Positions 34,650-42,593 of a stretch of 64,000 bases of DNA are shown here, piece after piece. The stretch is from assembly GCA_910578105.1 (NCBI GenBank), contig CAJTPD010000004.1, forward strand, positions 20,933 through 84,932. Direction: 5' to 3'. This stretch comes from an uncultured Odoribacter sp. Lineage in GTDB: Bacteria > Bacteroidota > Bacteroidia > Bacteroidales > Marinifilaceae. Both the position numbers and the translations under genes were made by a program. The first letter of the stretch is position 1. Each line of letters starts with the position of its first letter. The notes under the pieces are model-generated. The model saw nothing but the letters and a program-made list of their open reading frames with translations. It did no database searches and was not told the origin of the DNA.

Positions 34650-36182
34650 ATGAAAAAAAGTTTAGTTATATTGTTTTTATCGATAGTCAGTTGTGTATTT
34701 GCCGGTAATCGTTCTTCTGTAAAGACGGAAGGAAATAAATATGTTGTGTTGGCGAGCCGTGCGGTAGAACAGGATGCCGACTGGAAAAATGTGGTAAAAG
34801 CTCTGTGCGACCGTCATGCCGCACAAGTGCTGTATTATACAGAACGGCCTGCTGAGGTATTGGAGGCTTTGCAGGGGATACGGCCCCGTTATGTGGCGGT
34901 TGTGGAAAAACCGCAACGGATAGACCGGGATTATGTTATCGGCATGAATACCCTGGCGCGTCGGGTGACTCCTTCTGTCTATGCCGATTTCATGTGGGGC
35001 ATCATTACAGGAATCGATGCCACAATGGCTATGAAGTTGGTGGACAATGCTGTTGGGCCGCTTGTGCTCGACAATGGGTTGGTGTCGCAAAATCGGGTGG
35101 AACTGACGGATGCGGACTGGCAAAGGTTCGGATATGTCGGTTATGGAAAGTCGGGAGTAAAGACGAGGCCGGAAGATACCCTCGCCGTAAAATGGTGGCC
35201 CGTGGAAAAGCAGTTTGAGGTGTTCAATCAATTATACCACATGGTTGAACCCGATTTCTTGTTATGCGAATCTTATGCCAACAAGTATTCTTTTTCTTTG
35301 CCTGATAATTCCAGCGTATATGAGGAGATTTATGCCAAAGACAGTGTCTTTCATTATAAGACGTGGAAATCGGAGTATAAAGGGAACCGCATTGTGTCTT
35401 ACGACACGGTAAGAAGTATGGTCAACTGGTCGGGCGGCCGGAAAGCGTATATTGCTGCCGGAGCTTTCGGTTGTGATGTGGATAACCCGGAAAAAAGTTG
35501 TGCCTTGGCATGGATGGGGAGTCCTAACGTGACTTCGATGGTGGGATATCCTGCGAATCAGATTGTGCTGGGGCAGACGTTGTGGGGCGGTTTGAAGTTC
35601 TGGCAGGCTACACCCGGACGCTACACCATGGCGGAAGCCTATTTTTTGAGTCGTCAACACCTGTTACACACCTTGCAGGCCTCTTCACCGGAATTACTGA
35701 AAGCGGATTACGATTACAACTGGAATCTGAATGAGGAAATGGCAGATGTTTATCGGAAGATGCAGGAGTTAACCGGGAAACAGGTTGCTGGTGCCATATT
35801 GGGATTCTGGCAGGAACGGGACCTGCTGGCTTATTTCGGCGATCCAAAATGGGATGTCCGTTTCCGTCCGGAAAAAGAGAGCTATACCATGAAGACCACC
35901 TGCAAAAACAACAAGTATATCATCACCTTGAAAACGAAAGAAAACTTTTCACCCGACCAGGTAGAAGGCACTAATATCCGGATGTTTGATTCGCAGGATT
36001 TGGGAGCTCCGAATAGCGTGGGACCGATACCCTTTTCCTTTCTTTTCCCTCAGAGGTTGAAGAATCCCCGTCTGGCTCCGGGACAAGACTGGCAGGTGGC
36101 ATTGTCGGAAGATATGATGTTGGTTTACGATGCCTGGTTTGAAGCGGGAAAAACTTATGAAATCGTCTTATTGGTAGATTAA
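34650..36182 (+). CDS. Secreted protein, possibly a degenerate C25-like peptidase fold
   Basis: 510 residues with a signal peptide (VILFLSIVSCVFAG). Blocks VLASRAVEQDADWKNVVKAL, RPRYVAVVEKP and YADFMWGIITGIDA, then KAYIAAGAFGCDVDNPEK and MVGYPANQIVLGQTLWGGLKFW, recall by eye the caspase-like core and late Gly/Cys region of C25 (gingipain-type) peptidases. Cys275 (FGCDV) would sit near the catalytic Cys position. No Gly-His motif is seen where the catalytic His would be expected (LLCESYANKYSFSLP region), so the protein may be inactive. Ends in an Ig-like tail. The family assignment is tentative. Confidence 0.5.
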   Translation: MKKSLVILFLSIVSCVFAGNRSSVKTEGNKYVVLASRAVEQDADWKNVVKALCDRHAAQVLYYTERPAEVLEALQGIRPRYVAVVEKPQRIDRDYVIGMNTLARRVTPSVYADFMWGIITGIDATMAMKLVDNAVGPLVLDNGLVSQNRVELTDADWQRFGYVGYGKSGVKTRPEDTLAVKWWPVEKQFEVFNQLYHMVEPDFLLCESYANKYSFSLPDNSSVYEEIYAKDSVFHYKTWKSEYKGNRIVSYDTVRSMVNWSGGRKAYIAAGAFGCDVDNPEKSCALAWMGSPNVTSMVGYPANQIVLGQTLWGGLKFWQATPGRYTMAEAYFLSRQHLLHTLQASSPELLKADYDYNWNLNEEMADVYRKMQELTGKQVAGAILGFWQERDLLAYFGDPKWDVRFRPEKESYTMKTTCKNNKYIITLKTKENFSPDQVEGTNIRMFDSQDLGAPNSVGPIPFSFLFPQRLKNPRLAPGQDWQVALSEDMMLVYDAWFEAGKTYEIVLLVD

Positions 36183-36189
36183 ACAATTA

Positions 36190-37251
36190 ATGGAAAACAT
36201 GAAAAAATGGATTTTATGGATTGTGCTATGCGCAGTCCCTTTTATGGGTTGGGCGCAGGAGGGGGTAAAATTTGAGTCTCTGACTTTTACGCAGGCACTC
36301 TCCAAAGCCAAGGCAGAAGGTAAAGTTTTGTTTGTAGATTGCTACACATCCTGGTGCGGACCTTGTAAATACATGAGTGAAAAAATCTTCCCGCAAGCTT
36401 GTATGGGTGAGTTTTTCAATCCGAGATTCGTTTCTGTGAAATTCGATATGGAAAAACCGGAAGGAAAACAATTCGGAGAGCATTATAGCGTTACTTCTTA
36501 TCCCACTTTTTTTATAATTGCAGCAGACGGAACCGTGCTGCACAAAATTATAGGAGGATTCGAAGCGGAGGAGTTTATCCGGCGTGTTCGCAAGGGACTG
36601 GAAGGAAATGCTCCACTGGAACAATGTGAACAAAAATATAAAAGCGGAAACCGCGACAAAGAATTTCTGTGGCAATATTTTCGTGTCCTCCAGGAATACG
36701 AGCAAGAGACGAAAGTGCTGGAAATCGCAGAAGAGTTGCTGAAAGTAGCAGACGATGAAGAAAAAATATCTCAGGAATACTGGTCTATTTTTGGGAATCC
36801 GCAGTGTTGTCCTGTGGACTCCAAAGCTTTTGCCTATCTGGTTGCCCACCGCGAACGATTTTATGCGGCAAATGGACGGGAAGTTGTCGATAAGCGGTTG
36901 ACGGAGCCTCTTTGTGCTGAGATTTTGGAGATGATGGAAGGAGTACAATCCGGAGCTGTGGCGCGTTTGAATGAAATTGAGAAAGAAATTGGTAAGTTGC
37001 AGCCCTTAAATGAATCAGTGTTACTGGCAGCGGCGAAAATTGCCCGGTCTGTACAAACGGACGGAATCGACGGATTATTGGATGTTTGTGAGCAGGAAAT
37101 CCCCAAGATAGAGAAAGATAGTCAATTGGCTGTGTCAATGGCTTTTCGTTTGGCCGGTCCTTTCCTACAGTATGGTTCGGGTCCTTTTTCTCAAGCCACC
37201 GCAGCCCAAAAAAAACGATGGGAAAAAATAATCCGTTTGAAACGCAACTGA
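36190..37251 (+). CDS. Thioredoxin-fold protein with helical C-terminal domain
   Basis: 353 residues (ATG 36199 is an alternative). Signal peptide to about WAQEG, then a thioredoxin-like domain with FVDCYTSWCGPCKYMSEKIF and VTSYPTFFIIAADG. The second half is helical, with TPR/DUF-like features and no obvious catalytic motif. It closes the sigma-controlled operon, eight bases after the C25-like gene. Likely a periplasmic or surface disulfide reductase or chaperone for the locus. A terminator lies beyond it. Confidence 0.85.
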   Translation: MENMKKWILWIVLCAVPFMGWAQEGVKFESLTFTQALSKAKAEGKVLFVDCYTSWCGPCKYMSEKIFPQACMGEFFNPRFVSVKFDMEKPEGKQFGEHYSVTSYPTFFIIAADGTVLHKIIGGFEAEEFIRRVRKGLEGNAPLEQCEQKYKSGNRDKEFLWQYFRVLQEYEQETKVLEIAEELLKVADDEEKISQEYWSIFGNPQCCPVDSKAFAYLVAHRERFYAANGREVVDKRLTEPLCAEILEMMEGVQSGAVARLNEIEKEIGKLQPLNESVLLAAAKIARSVQTDGIDGLLDVCEQEIPKIEKDSQLAVSMAFRLAGPFLQYGSGPFSQATAAQKKRWEKIIRLKRN

Positions 37252-37413
37252 TAATAAAGAAAAATAACTTGCATTTTCTGACACCATCAATATCTGTTGT
37301 TTGGTTCGGCTGAGTATACATATGATAAGGGTGTTCAAGGGAAAGCAGGCTCAGGCTGATACAGGACAAGTCCGTTTCGGAGACCTGTTCAGTATGAACT
37401 TCCGGGAGAAACG

Positions 37414-37461
37414 GACGGCACGAATGAGAGAGTTTTTCAGATTTTTCCCATTCGTGCCGTC
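37414..37461. terminator. Bidirectional terminator between the uptake locus and der
   Basis: Perfect 13-base arms GACGGCACGAATG (37414-37426) and CATTCGTGCCGTC (37449-37461) with a 22-base AT-rich loop; T-rich sequence follows on the plus strand. The rest of the 233-base gap (37252-37484) shows nothing else. Confidence 0.85.
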
Positions 37462-37484
37462 TGTTTCTTTTATTTGAAGATGCT

Positions 37485-38792
37485 TTATTTTTTTCGCATA
37501 AAAATCTGAATAGGTACCCCGGTGAAATTCCAGTTTTCCCTTATTTTGTTTTCCAGGAACCGTTTGTAAGGTTCTTTTACGTATTGAGGTAAATTGCAGT
37601 AGAATGCAAACGAAGGAGCATGGGTTGGTAGCTGGGTGACGTATTTGATTTTTACAAATTTTCCTTTCAGGCTTGGAGGAGGATAATCTTCAATGCTTTC
37701 GAGCATCACCCGGTTAAGTTCTGATGTTTTCAGTTTTTGTTGCCGGTTTTCGAAGACCCGGAGGGCAGCTTCCAGAGTTTTTAACAAGCGTTGTTTGGTT
37801 AAAGCAGAAGCAAAAATAATGTCAACGTCTTTAAAAGGAGCAATTTTGTTGCGTAGTTCCTTTTCATATTCAATCATTGTTTTGTTGTTTTTTTCGACCA
37901 GGTCCCATTTGTTGACAACGATGACAATGCCTTTCCGGTTCCTTTCAATCAGATGAAAAATATTCAAATCCTGAGCTTCCATGCCCCGGGTTGCATCCAG
38001 CAGTAGCATGCATACATCCGAATCTTCGATGGCACGGATAGAACGCATGACGGAATAAAATTCCACATCTTCGTTCACCTTTGCTTTTTTCCGGACGCCG
38101 GCCGTATCTACAAGGATAAAATCGTAACCGAACTGTGTATAATGCGTATTCAGAGTATCGCGTGTGGTTCCGGCAATGTCTGTCACAATATTTCTTTCCT
38201 TACCGATTAAGGCATTGATTGTAGAAGATTTTCCCACATTGGGACGTCCTACAATGGCGATATGGGGAAGGTGTTCGGTATCTTCGATGGTATTTTCTTT
38301 GAAATGCGAAACAACCTGATCCAAAAGGTCTCCGGTTCCGGAACCGGAAACAGAGGAAATGCAGAACAATTCTTCTTTGAATCCGAGACGATAAAATTCC
38401 TGTGCATCATAAAGTCGTTCCGTATTGTCTACTTTATTGGCCACCAGATATACCGGTTTGTCAATGTTGCGTAACAGACGGGCAAAATTCTGGTCCAGGT
38501 CGGTTAAACCAATTTCTGCATCCACCATAAACAGGATGACATCGGCTTCGTCAATGGCCAAAAGTACCTGTTTATTAATCTCTTCTTCGAATATGTCATC
38601 GCTGTTGCATACATATCCACCGGTGTCTATCACGGAAAATTCTTTTCCGTTCCAGTACGATTTTCCGTAATTCCGGTCGCGGGTTACTCCGCTTTCTTCG
38701 TTTACAATGGCTTTCCGGCTACCGATTAACCGGTTGAATAGTGTTGATTTACCTACGTTTGGTCTGCCTACGATGGCTACTATATTACTCAT
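37485..38792 (-). CDS. der: Ribosome-associated GTPase Der (EngA)
   Basis: 435 residues with two consecutive G domains: GRPNVGKSTLFN near the start and GRPNVGKSSTIN at about residue 182, each followed by its DTAG/DTGG and NKxD motifs (VANKVD, VVNKWDLVEK), then a KH-like C-terminal domain ending in RKK. Der assists 50S subunit assembly. The era gene lies 30 bases upstream in the same direction, a common pairing in Bacteroidetes. Confidence 0.97.
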   Translation of the reverse strand: MSNIVAIVGRPNVGKSTLFNRLIGSRKAIVNEESGVTRDRNYGKSYWNGKEFSVIDTGGYVCNSDDIFEEEINKQVLLAIDEADVILFMVDAEIGLTDLDQNFARLLRNIDKPVYLVANKVDNTERLYDAQEFYRLGFKEELFCISSVSGSGTGDLLDQVVSHFKENTIEDTEHLPHIAIVGRPNVGKSSTINALIGKERNIVTDIAGTTRDTLNTHYTQFGYDFILVDTAGVRKKAKVNEDVEFYSVMRSIRAIEDSDVCMLLLDATRGMEAQDLNIFHLIERNRKGIVIVVNKWDLVEKNNKTMIEYEKELRNKIAPFKDVDIIFASALTKQRLLKTLEAALRVFENRQQKLKTSELNRVMLESIEDYPPPSLKGKFVKIKYVTQLPTHAPSFAFYCNLPQYVKEPYKRFLENKIRENWNFTGVPIQIFMRKK

Positions 38793-38822
38793 AATTATTT
38801 AAAAGACAGGTTTGAGGAAATA

Positions 38823-39704
38823 TTATTTATTTGCGTATCCGAAATTTTTTAATTCATTATCTTTATTCCGCCAGTCTTTCAAAACTTTGACGTAGAGATT
38901 CAGGAATACTTTTTTCCCGAAAAACGCTTCAATATCCAAACGGGATTGTATACCTACTTTTTTGAGGGCTTCTCCCTGGTTGCCGATGATGATACCTTTT
39001 TGGGAAGAACGTTCCACGTAAATGACAGCCATGATATTGATCCGTTTTTCGTCTTCTTTGAATTCTTCCACTTCGACTTCTACTGAATACGGAATTTCTT
39101 TGTCGTAATTCAGCAGGATTTTTTCACGGATAATTTCATTTACAAAAAAACGGGCCGGCAAATCAGTCAGGTCGTCTTTGGGAAAAAAAGGTTCTCCTTC
39201 CGGCAATAATTCAATGATTCGTTGAAATAAATTGTTTATATTGAAATTCTCAGTGGCTGATAAAGGGAATATCTCGGCTTTCGGGAGAAGTTCTTTCCAT
39301 TTATCAAAGAGGGCTTCCAATTTCTCTTGTGTGGTCTTGTCAATCTTATTGATGACTAACAGTACCGGAGTTTTTGATTTGTTGACTTTTTCTATGAAAT
39401 CCAGATTTTTTTCCGGACTTTCTACGACATCGGTTACATAAAGAATAATGTCGGCATCCACTAATGCTGATTTAGAGAATTCGAGCATGTATTCCTGCAT
39501 TTTGTAGCTGGGTTTTACCACACCCGGTGTGTCTGAGAATACAATCTGATAATTGTCTGTGTTGACAATACCTTTAATCCGATGGCGTGTGGTCTGGGAT
39601 TTTGACGTGATAATCGATATTTTTTCTCCAACCAACCGGTTCATCAGGGTTGATTTTCCAACATTCGGATTTCCTACTATATTGACGAATCCTGCTTTGT
39701 GCAT
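38823..39704 (-). CDS. era: GTPase Era
   Basis: 293 residues. G domain with GNPNVGKSTLMN, FSDTPGVVKPSYKMQEYM and NKID, then a KH domain (GIIIGNQGEALKKVGIQSR) that binds 16S rRNA near its 3' end. Era acts in 30S maturation. The minus-strand -7 box TATCTTTG at 39755-39762 suggests the era-der transcript begins about 45 bases upstream of the start. Confidence 0.97.
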   Translation of the reverse strand: MHKAGFVNIVGNPNVGKSTLMNRLVGEKISIITSKSQTTRHRIKGIVNTDNYQIVFSDTPGVVKPSYKMQEYMLEFSKSALVDADIILYVTDVVESPEKNLDFIEKVNKSKTPVLLVINKIDKTTQEKLEALFDKWKELLPKAEIFPLSATENFNINNLFQRIIELLPEGEPFFPKDDLTDLPARFFVNEIIREKILLNYDKEIPYSVEVEVEEFKEDEKRINIMAVIYVERSSQKGIIIGNQGEALKKVGIQSRLDIEAFFGKKVFLNLYVKVLKDWRNKDNELKNFGYANK

Positions 39705-39754
39705 ATCTGTGATTTTAAATGGTAAGCTGGCAAAGGTTCTCAGCTATTAGGATA

Positions 39755-39762
39755 CAAAGATA
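39755..39762 (-). promoter_or_regulatory. -7 element of the era-der operon
   Basis: Minus strand reads TATCTTTG, a full TAnnTTTG match, 51 bases before the era ATG. The -33 TTTG is not evident. Confidence 0.5.
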
Positions 39763-39818
39763 GTGTTTTATACTGAATTTTTATACATTTGCTATCACCT
39801 AACTAATCATAGAGAAAC

Positions 39819-40268
39819 ATGATAATCGGTTCATTAAATGATACGGAAAGGATTGAAATTTTAAATCCTCATTTCAAGAAAATATTTGACTATCTGAAAT
39901 CGCATGATTTGCAAAGTTTGCCGTTGGGGAAAACAGAAATAGACGGGGATAGAGCATGGCTCAATGTCAGTGAGGTTGAGGGTAAAACAGAGGCACTTGC
40001 TGAAATGGAAACCCATGATCAGTATATAGATATTCAGTTGCCATTGGAAGGAGCAGAGACTTTTGGCTGGCAATCCCGTGGTGAGTTGACACATGAAGCG
40101 GGAAGCGGTTATGATGTAGTGAAAGATATTACTTTTTATGCCGACCGGGCTGTTGTATTCTTTACTTTGTCTGCGGGGCAATTCTGTATATTTTTTCCGG
40201 AGGACGGGCATGTTCCCTGTATCGGAACGGGAAAGATAAAAAAAATTGTAGTGAAGGTGAAAATTTGA
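39819..40268 (+). CDS. YhcH/YjgK/YiaL (DUF386) family protein
   Basis: 149 residues. The YhcH cupin-like family pattern is clear: LGKTEIDGDRAWLNVSE, AEMETHDQYIDIQ, and FFPEDGHVP with the metal-binding His of the beta-barrel core. Family members take part in sialic acid or other sugar metabolism and occur as single genes. No sugar gene lies nearby. Divergent from era. Confidence 0.93.
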   Translation: MIIGSLNDTERIEILNPHFKKIFDYLKSHDLQSLPLGKTEIDGDRAWLNVSEVEGKTEALAEMETHDQYIDIQLPLEGAETFGWQSRGELTHEAGSGYDVVKDITFYADRAVVFFTLSAGQFCIFFPEDGHVPCIGTGKIKKIVVKVKI

Positions 40269-40357
40269 ATTTTTCGTAACTGTGGCTGTGGGTTTTTCGT
40301 ATTCCGGGCATAATTTTTGCTGAAAATATATCAGATATAATTAAAAACAGATAAAAT

Positions 40358-40957
40358 ATGAAAAAATTAATTTTAGTGGCCACTGCCGTGTTTATGGTTT
40401 GTATAGCTAAGGCACAATTAAGTTCAGGCAATTTTGCTTATGGCGTAAAAGGAGGATGGAATGTTACAAATGTTTCCAATGCGGAGGCAAAAAATAAGAT
40501 GAGTATTCATTTGGGAGCTTTTGCAGAATGGCGGCTCAATGACTATTTCGGAATACAACCTGAATTATTGTATTCCCGTCAGGGATTCCGGGATAAATAT
40601 GATTGGGACGGAAAAAAGGTAAAAGCCAAGTGTCGTATAAATTATCTGAATATTCCGGTTTTAGCAAAGTTATATGTTTTGGAAGGTTTGAGTGTGGATT
40701 TAGGTCCTCAGTTCGGGTTTGCTCTGAATGTCAAAGAGAAGATAAAATATGACGGACACACTTCTAAGAATAAAATCAAGAGTTTTAATACATTTGATTT
40801 TAGTTTTGCGGTCGGTGCTTCCTACAGTATTGATGATTTTATTTTGTCAGCACGTTATAATATAGGATTAACCGACATATTTGACAAATGGGATGAAAAT
40901 AATAAAAACCATGTTTTTCAGTTGTCGGTGGGTTATTGTCTGAATAATTTGTTTTAG
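40358..40957 (+). CDS. Outer-membrane beta-barrel protein, PorT-like
   Basis: 199 residues. Signal peptide (MKKLILVATAVFMVCIAKAQ), then alternating strands with the usual opening GVKGGWNVTNVS, GIQPELLYSRQGFR, LNIPVLAKLYV, SVDLGPQFGFALN, ending in a Phe (CLNNLF), the beta-barrel signature. PorT-like small barrels are frequent in Bacteroidetes and mostly of unknown function. Single gene ended by the perfect hairpin at 40981-41032. Confidence 0.9.
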   Translation: MKKLILVATAVFMVCIAKAQLSSGNFAYGVKGGWNVTNVSNAEAKNKMSIHLGAFAEWRLNDYFGIQPELLYSRQGFRDKYDWDGKKVKAKCRINYLNIPVLAKLYVLEGLSVDLGPQFGFALNVKEKIKYDGHTSKNKIKSFNTFDFSFAVGASYSIDDFILSARYNIGLTDIFDKWDENNKNHVFQLSVGYCLNNLF

Positions 40958-40980
40958 ATTACAGAATTATAAAGTTTGTA

Positions 40981-41032
40981 AAGTTCATAAAGTTATAAAA
41001 TATAGAATCTTATTTTATAACTTTATGAACTT
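40981..41032. terminator. Very strong bidirectional hairpin terminator
   Basis: Arms 40981-41002 and 41011-41032 are 22 bases long, perfectly complementary, with an eight-base loop, beginning AAGTTCATAAAG. Placed between convergent genes (barrel protein and mscL); the flanks are T- or A-rich on both sides. Confidence 0.9.
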
Positions 41033-41039
41033 ATTTATT

Positions 41040-41459
41040 TTATTCTTTTTTCAATAAGTCCCGGATTTCAGTTAATAACTGTTCTTCTTTTGTTGGTGCG
41101 GGTGCAGGGACTGGTTGGGCATCTTCTTTTCTCTTCAGTTTGTTGATTAGTTTGACAAAGAGAAAGATGGAAAAAGCTATGATAAGAAAATCCAGTGCCG
41201 TATCTATGAAATTTCCGTAGTTGATACTTACAGCTTCGGTTACCTGTCCGGTTGCAGCATCAGTGTATCCCTTTTTCAATACGATTTTCAGATTTTCAAA
41301 TTTAACTCCTCCGATTAATAGTCCGACGGGAGGCATAATAATATCGCTCACCAGGGAAGAGACTATTTTTCCGAAAGCCCCGCCAATAATGATACCGACT
41401 GCCATGTCGACGACATTTCCGCGCATGGCGAAAGTTTTAAATTCTTTTATAAAGCTCAT
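41040..41459 (-). CDS. mscL: Large-conductance mechanosensitive channel MscL
   Basis: 139 residues, normal length. Opens FIKEFKTFAMRGNVVDMAVGIIIGGAFGKIVSSLV, the conserved first helix that lines the gate, with NIVIMPPVGLLIGG-like pore sequence and a second helix, then a Pro/Ala and charged tail (PVPAPAPTKEE). Opens at membrane stretch to release solutes under osmotic downshock. Confidence 0.97.
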   Translation of the reverse strand: MSFIKEFKTFAMRGNVVDMAVGIIIGGAFGKIVSSLVSDIIMPPVGLLIGGVKFENLKIVLKKGYTDAATGQVTEAVSINYGNFIDTALDFLIIAFSIFLFVKLINKLKRKEDAQPVPAPAPTKEEQLLTEIRDLLKKE

Positions 41460-41496
41460 CTTGTTTTATTTTAATTTGTTGAAAAATATTTTAGTT

Positions 41497-42534
41497 TTAT
41501 TCTTGTACCATACTGACCAATTGTCCTTCCCGTATAGAAGAAAGTCCGGCAGTAGCGATGATATCGTGGCTGTTCAGACCGGACTCTACGAGTATACGGC
41601 CATCCAGCCGGCTTGTTTGTATTTGATGCCGGCGGGCAAAACCGGAAGGTTCAATCAGCCAGACGTATTCTTTGCCGTTGATGGTCTGTAAAGCCGAAGC
41701 GGGTATAATGAATTTCTCGGCAATCATGTTGTCGATTACCCAGGTTACTTTGCAGGAGAAGCCCGGGAAAACATTTTTCCGGTAGGGAGCAAATTGATCG
41801 TCAGTGATTTCCAATGTTATGGGTATCCCTGAACCGTCGGAAGCATAAATGTATTCTTTTATACCGGCACTGAATAGTTTGCCTCCCTGACTGTCGAATT
41901 CCACGAAGATTTTGCAAGGAATGTGCAGTAAAGGAATGCCGGCTTCCGGCAGAGTAAAATGAATTTCAACTTCTTCCGGATTTACTAATTTTACAATGGC
42001 TTGTCCTGCCTGGACTTCCTCAAAATTGTCGACGTATTTTTGTTCGATGAAACCGCTGAACGGAGCTTTTAATATTGTATAATCCAAGGTACGGCGTGAC
42101 ATGTTCAGGGCTGAAGCGGCCCGGATATAATCGGCTTCTGCAATTTCAAGATTCTGAACGGCTGTAGCATTGGCTGCCAGGAGACGTTTGGTGCGTTCGT
42201 AGATGGATTTGGCGGTCTGGTAATTTGTTTGTGCTGTTTCGTATTGTAATTGATAGTCAATGGGTTTTAGCCGGGCAATGATTTGGTCTTTTTTTACTTT
42301 CTGTCCCGTTTGCACGTTCATTTCTTTCAATGTACCCGGAAGTCTGAAAGCCAGGACACTGAATTCTGTTGCTTCGACAACTCCTGTATATTGGCGGTTG
42401 ATACTTCCTAATGCTTCCACTTTGACTACTTTGACTGGCCGGGGCAAGGAGGGTGCAGTTGAAACAGCGTCCTTTTTCCCGCAGGAAAAAAGAAGCTGGA
42501 TTATTATTGTGGCACAACCGACAATTCGGTACAT
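41497..42534 (-). CDS. RND-type efflux periplasmic adaptor (membrane fusion protein), orphan
   Basis: 345 residues. Lipoprotein signal LLFSC (Cys18), lipoyl/barrel-sandwich halves (GTLKEMNVQTGQKVKKDQIIARL ... LKAPFSGFIEQKYVDNFEEVQAGQ), a coiled-coil hairpin between them and a C-terminal membrane-proximal domain. Such adaptors link an inner-membrane pump to an outer-membrane channel. No RND permease or TolC-type channel gene is adjacent (mscL downstream, nucleoside kinase upstream), so the partner must be encoded elsewhere or absent. Confidence 0.92.
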   Translation of the reverse strand: MYRIVGCATIIIQLLFSCGKKDAVSTAPSLPRPVKVVKVEALGSINRQYTGVVEATEFSVLAFRLPGTLKEMNVQTGQKVKKDQIIARLKPIDYQLQYETAQTNYQTAKSIYERTKRLLAANATAVQNLEIAEADYIRAASALNMSRRTLDYTILKAPFSGFIEQKYVDNFEEVQAGQAIVKLVNPEEVEIHFTLPEAGIPLLHIPCKIFVEFDSQGGKLFSAGIKEYIYASDGSGIPITLEITDDQFAPYRKNVFPGFSCKVTWVIDNMIAEKFIIPASALQTINGKEYVWLIEPSGFARRHQIQTSRLDGRILVESGLNSHDIIATAGLSSIREGQLVSMVQE

Positions 42535-42593
42535 AACTGAATAAGATTAACGATTTCTTATTTTTTACGGAATGCATGTACCGATGTTGCATT

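Noticed and set aside
37252..37413. Short ORFs in the gap between the uptake locus and der
   Set aside because: No coding-like ORF with a start, signal or family pattern; apart from the terminator the gap looks non-coding.
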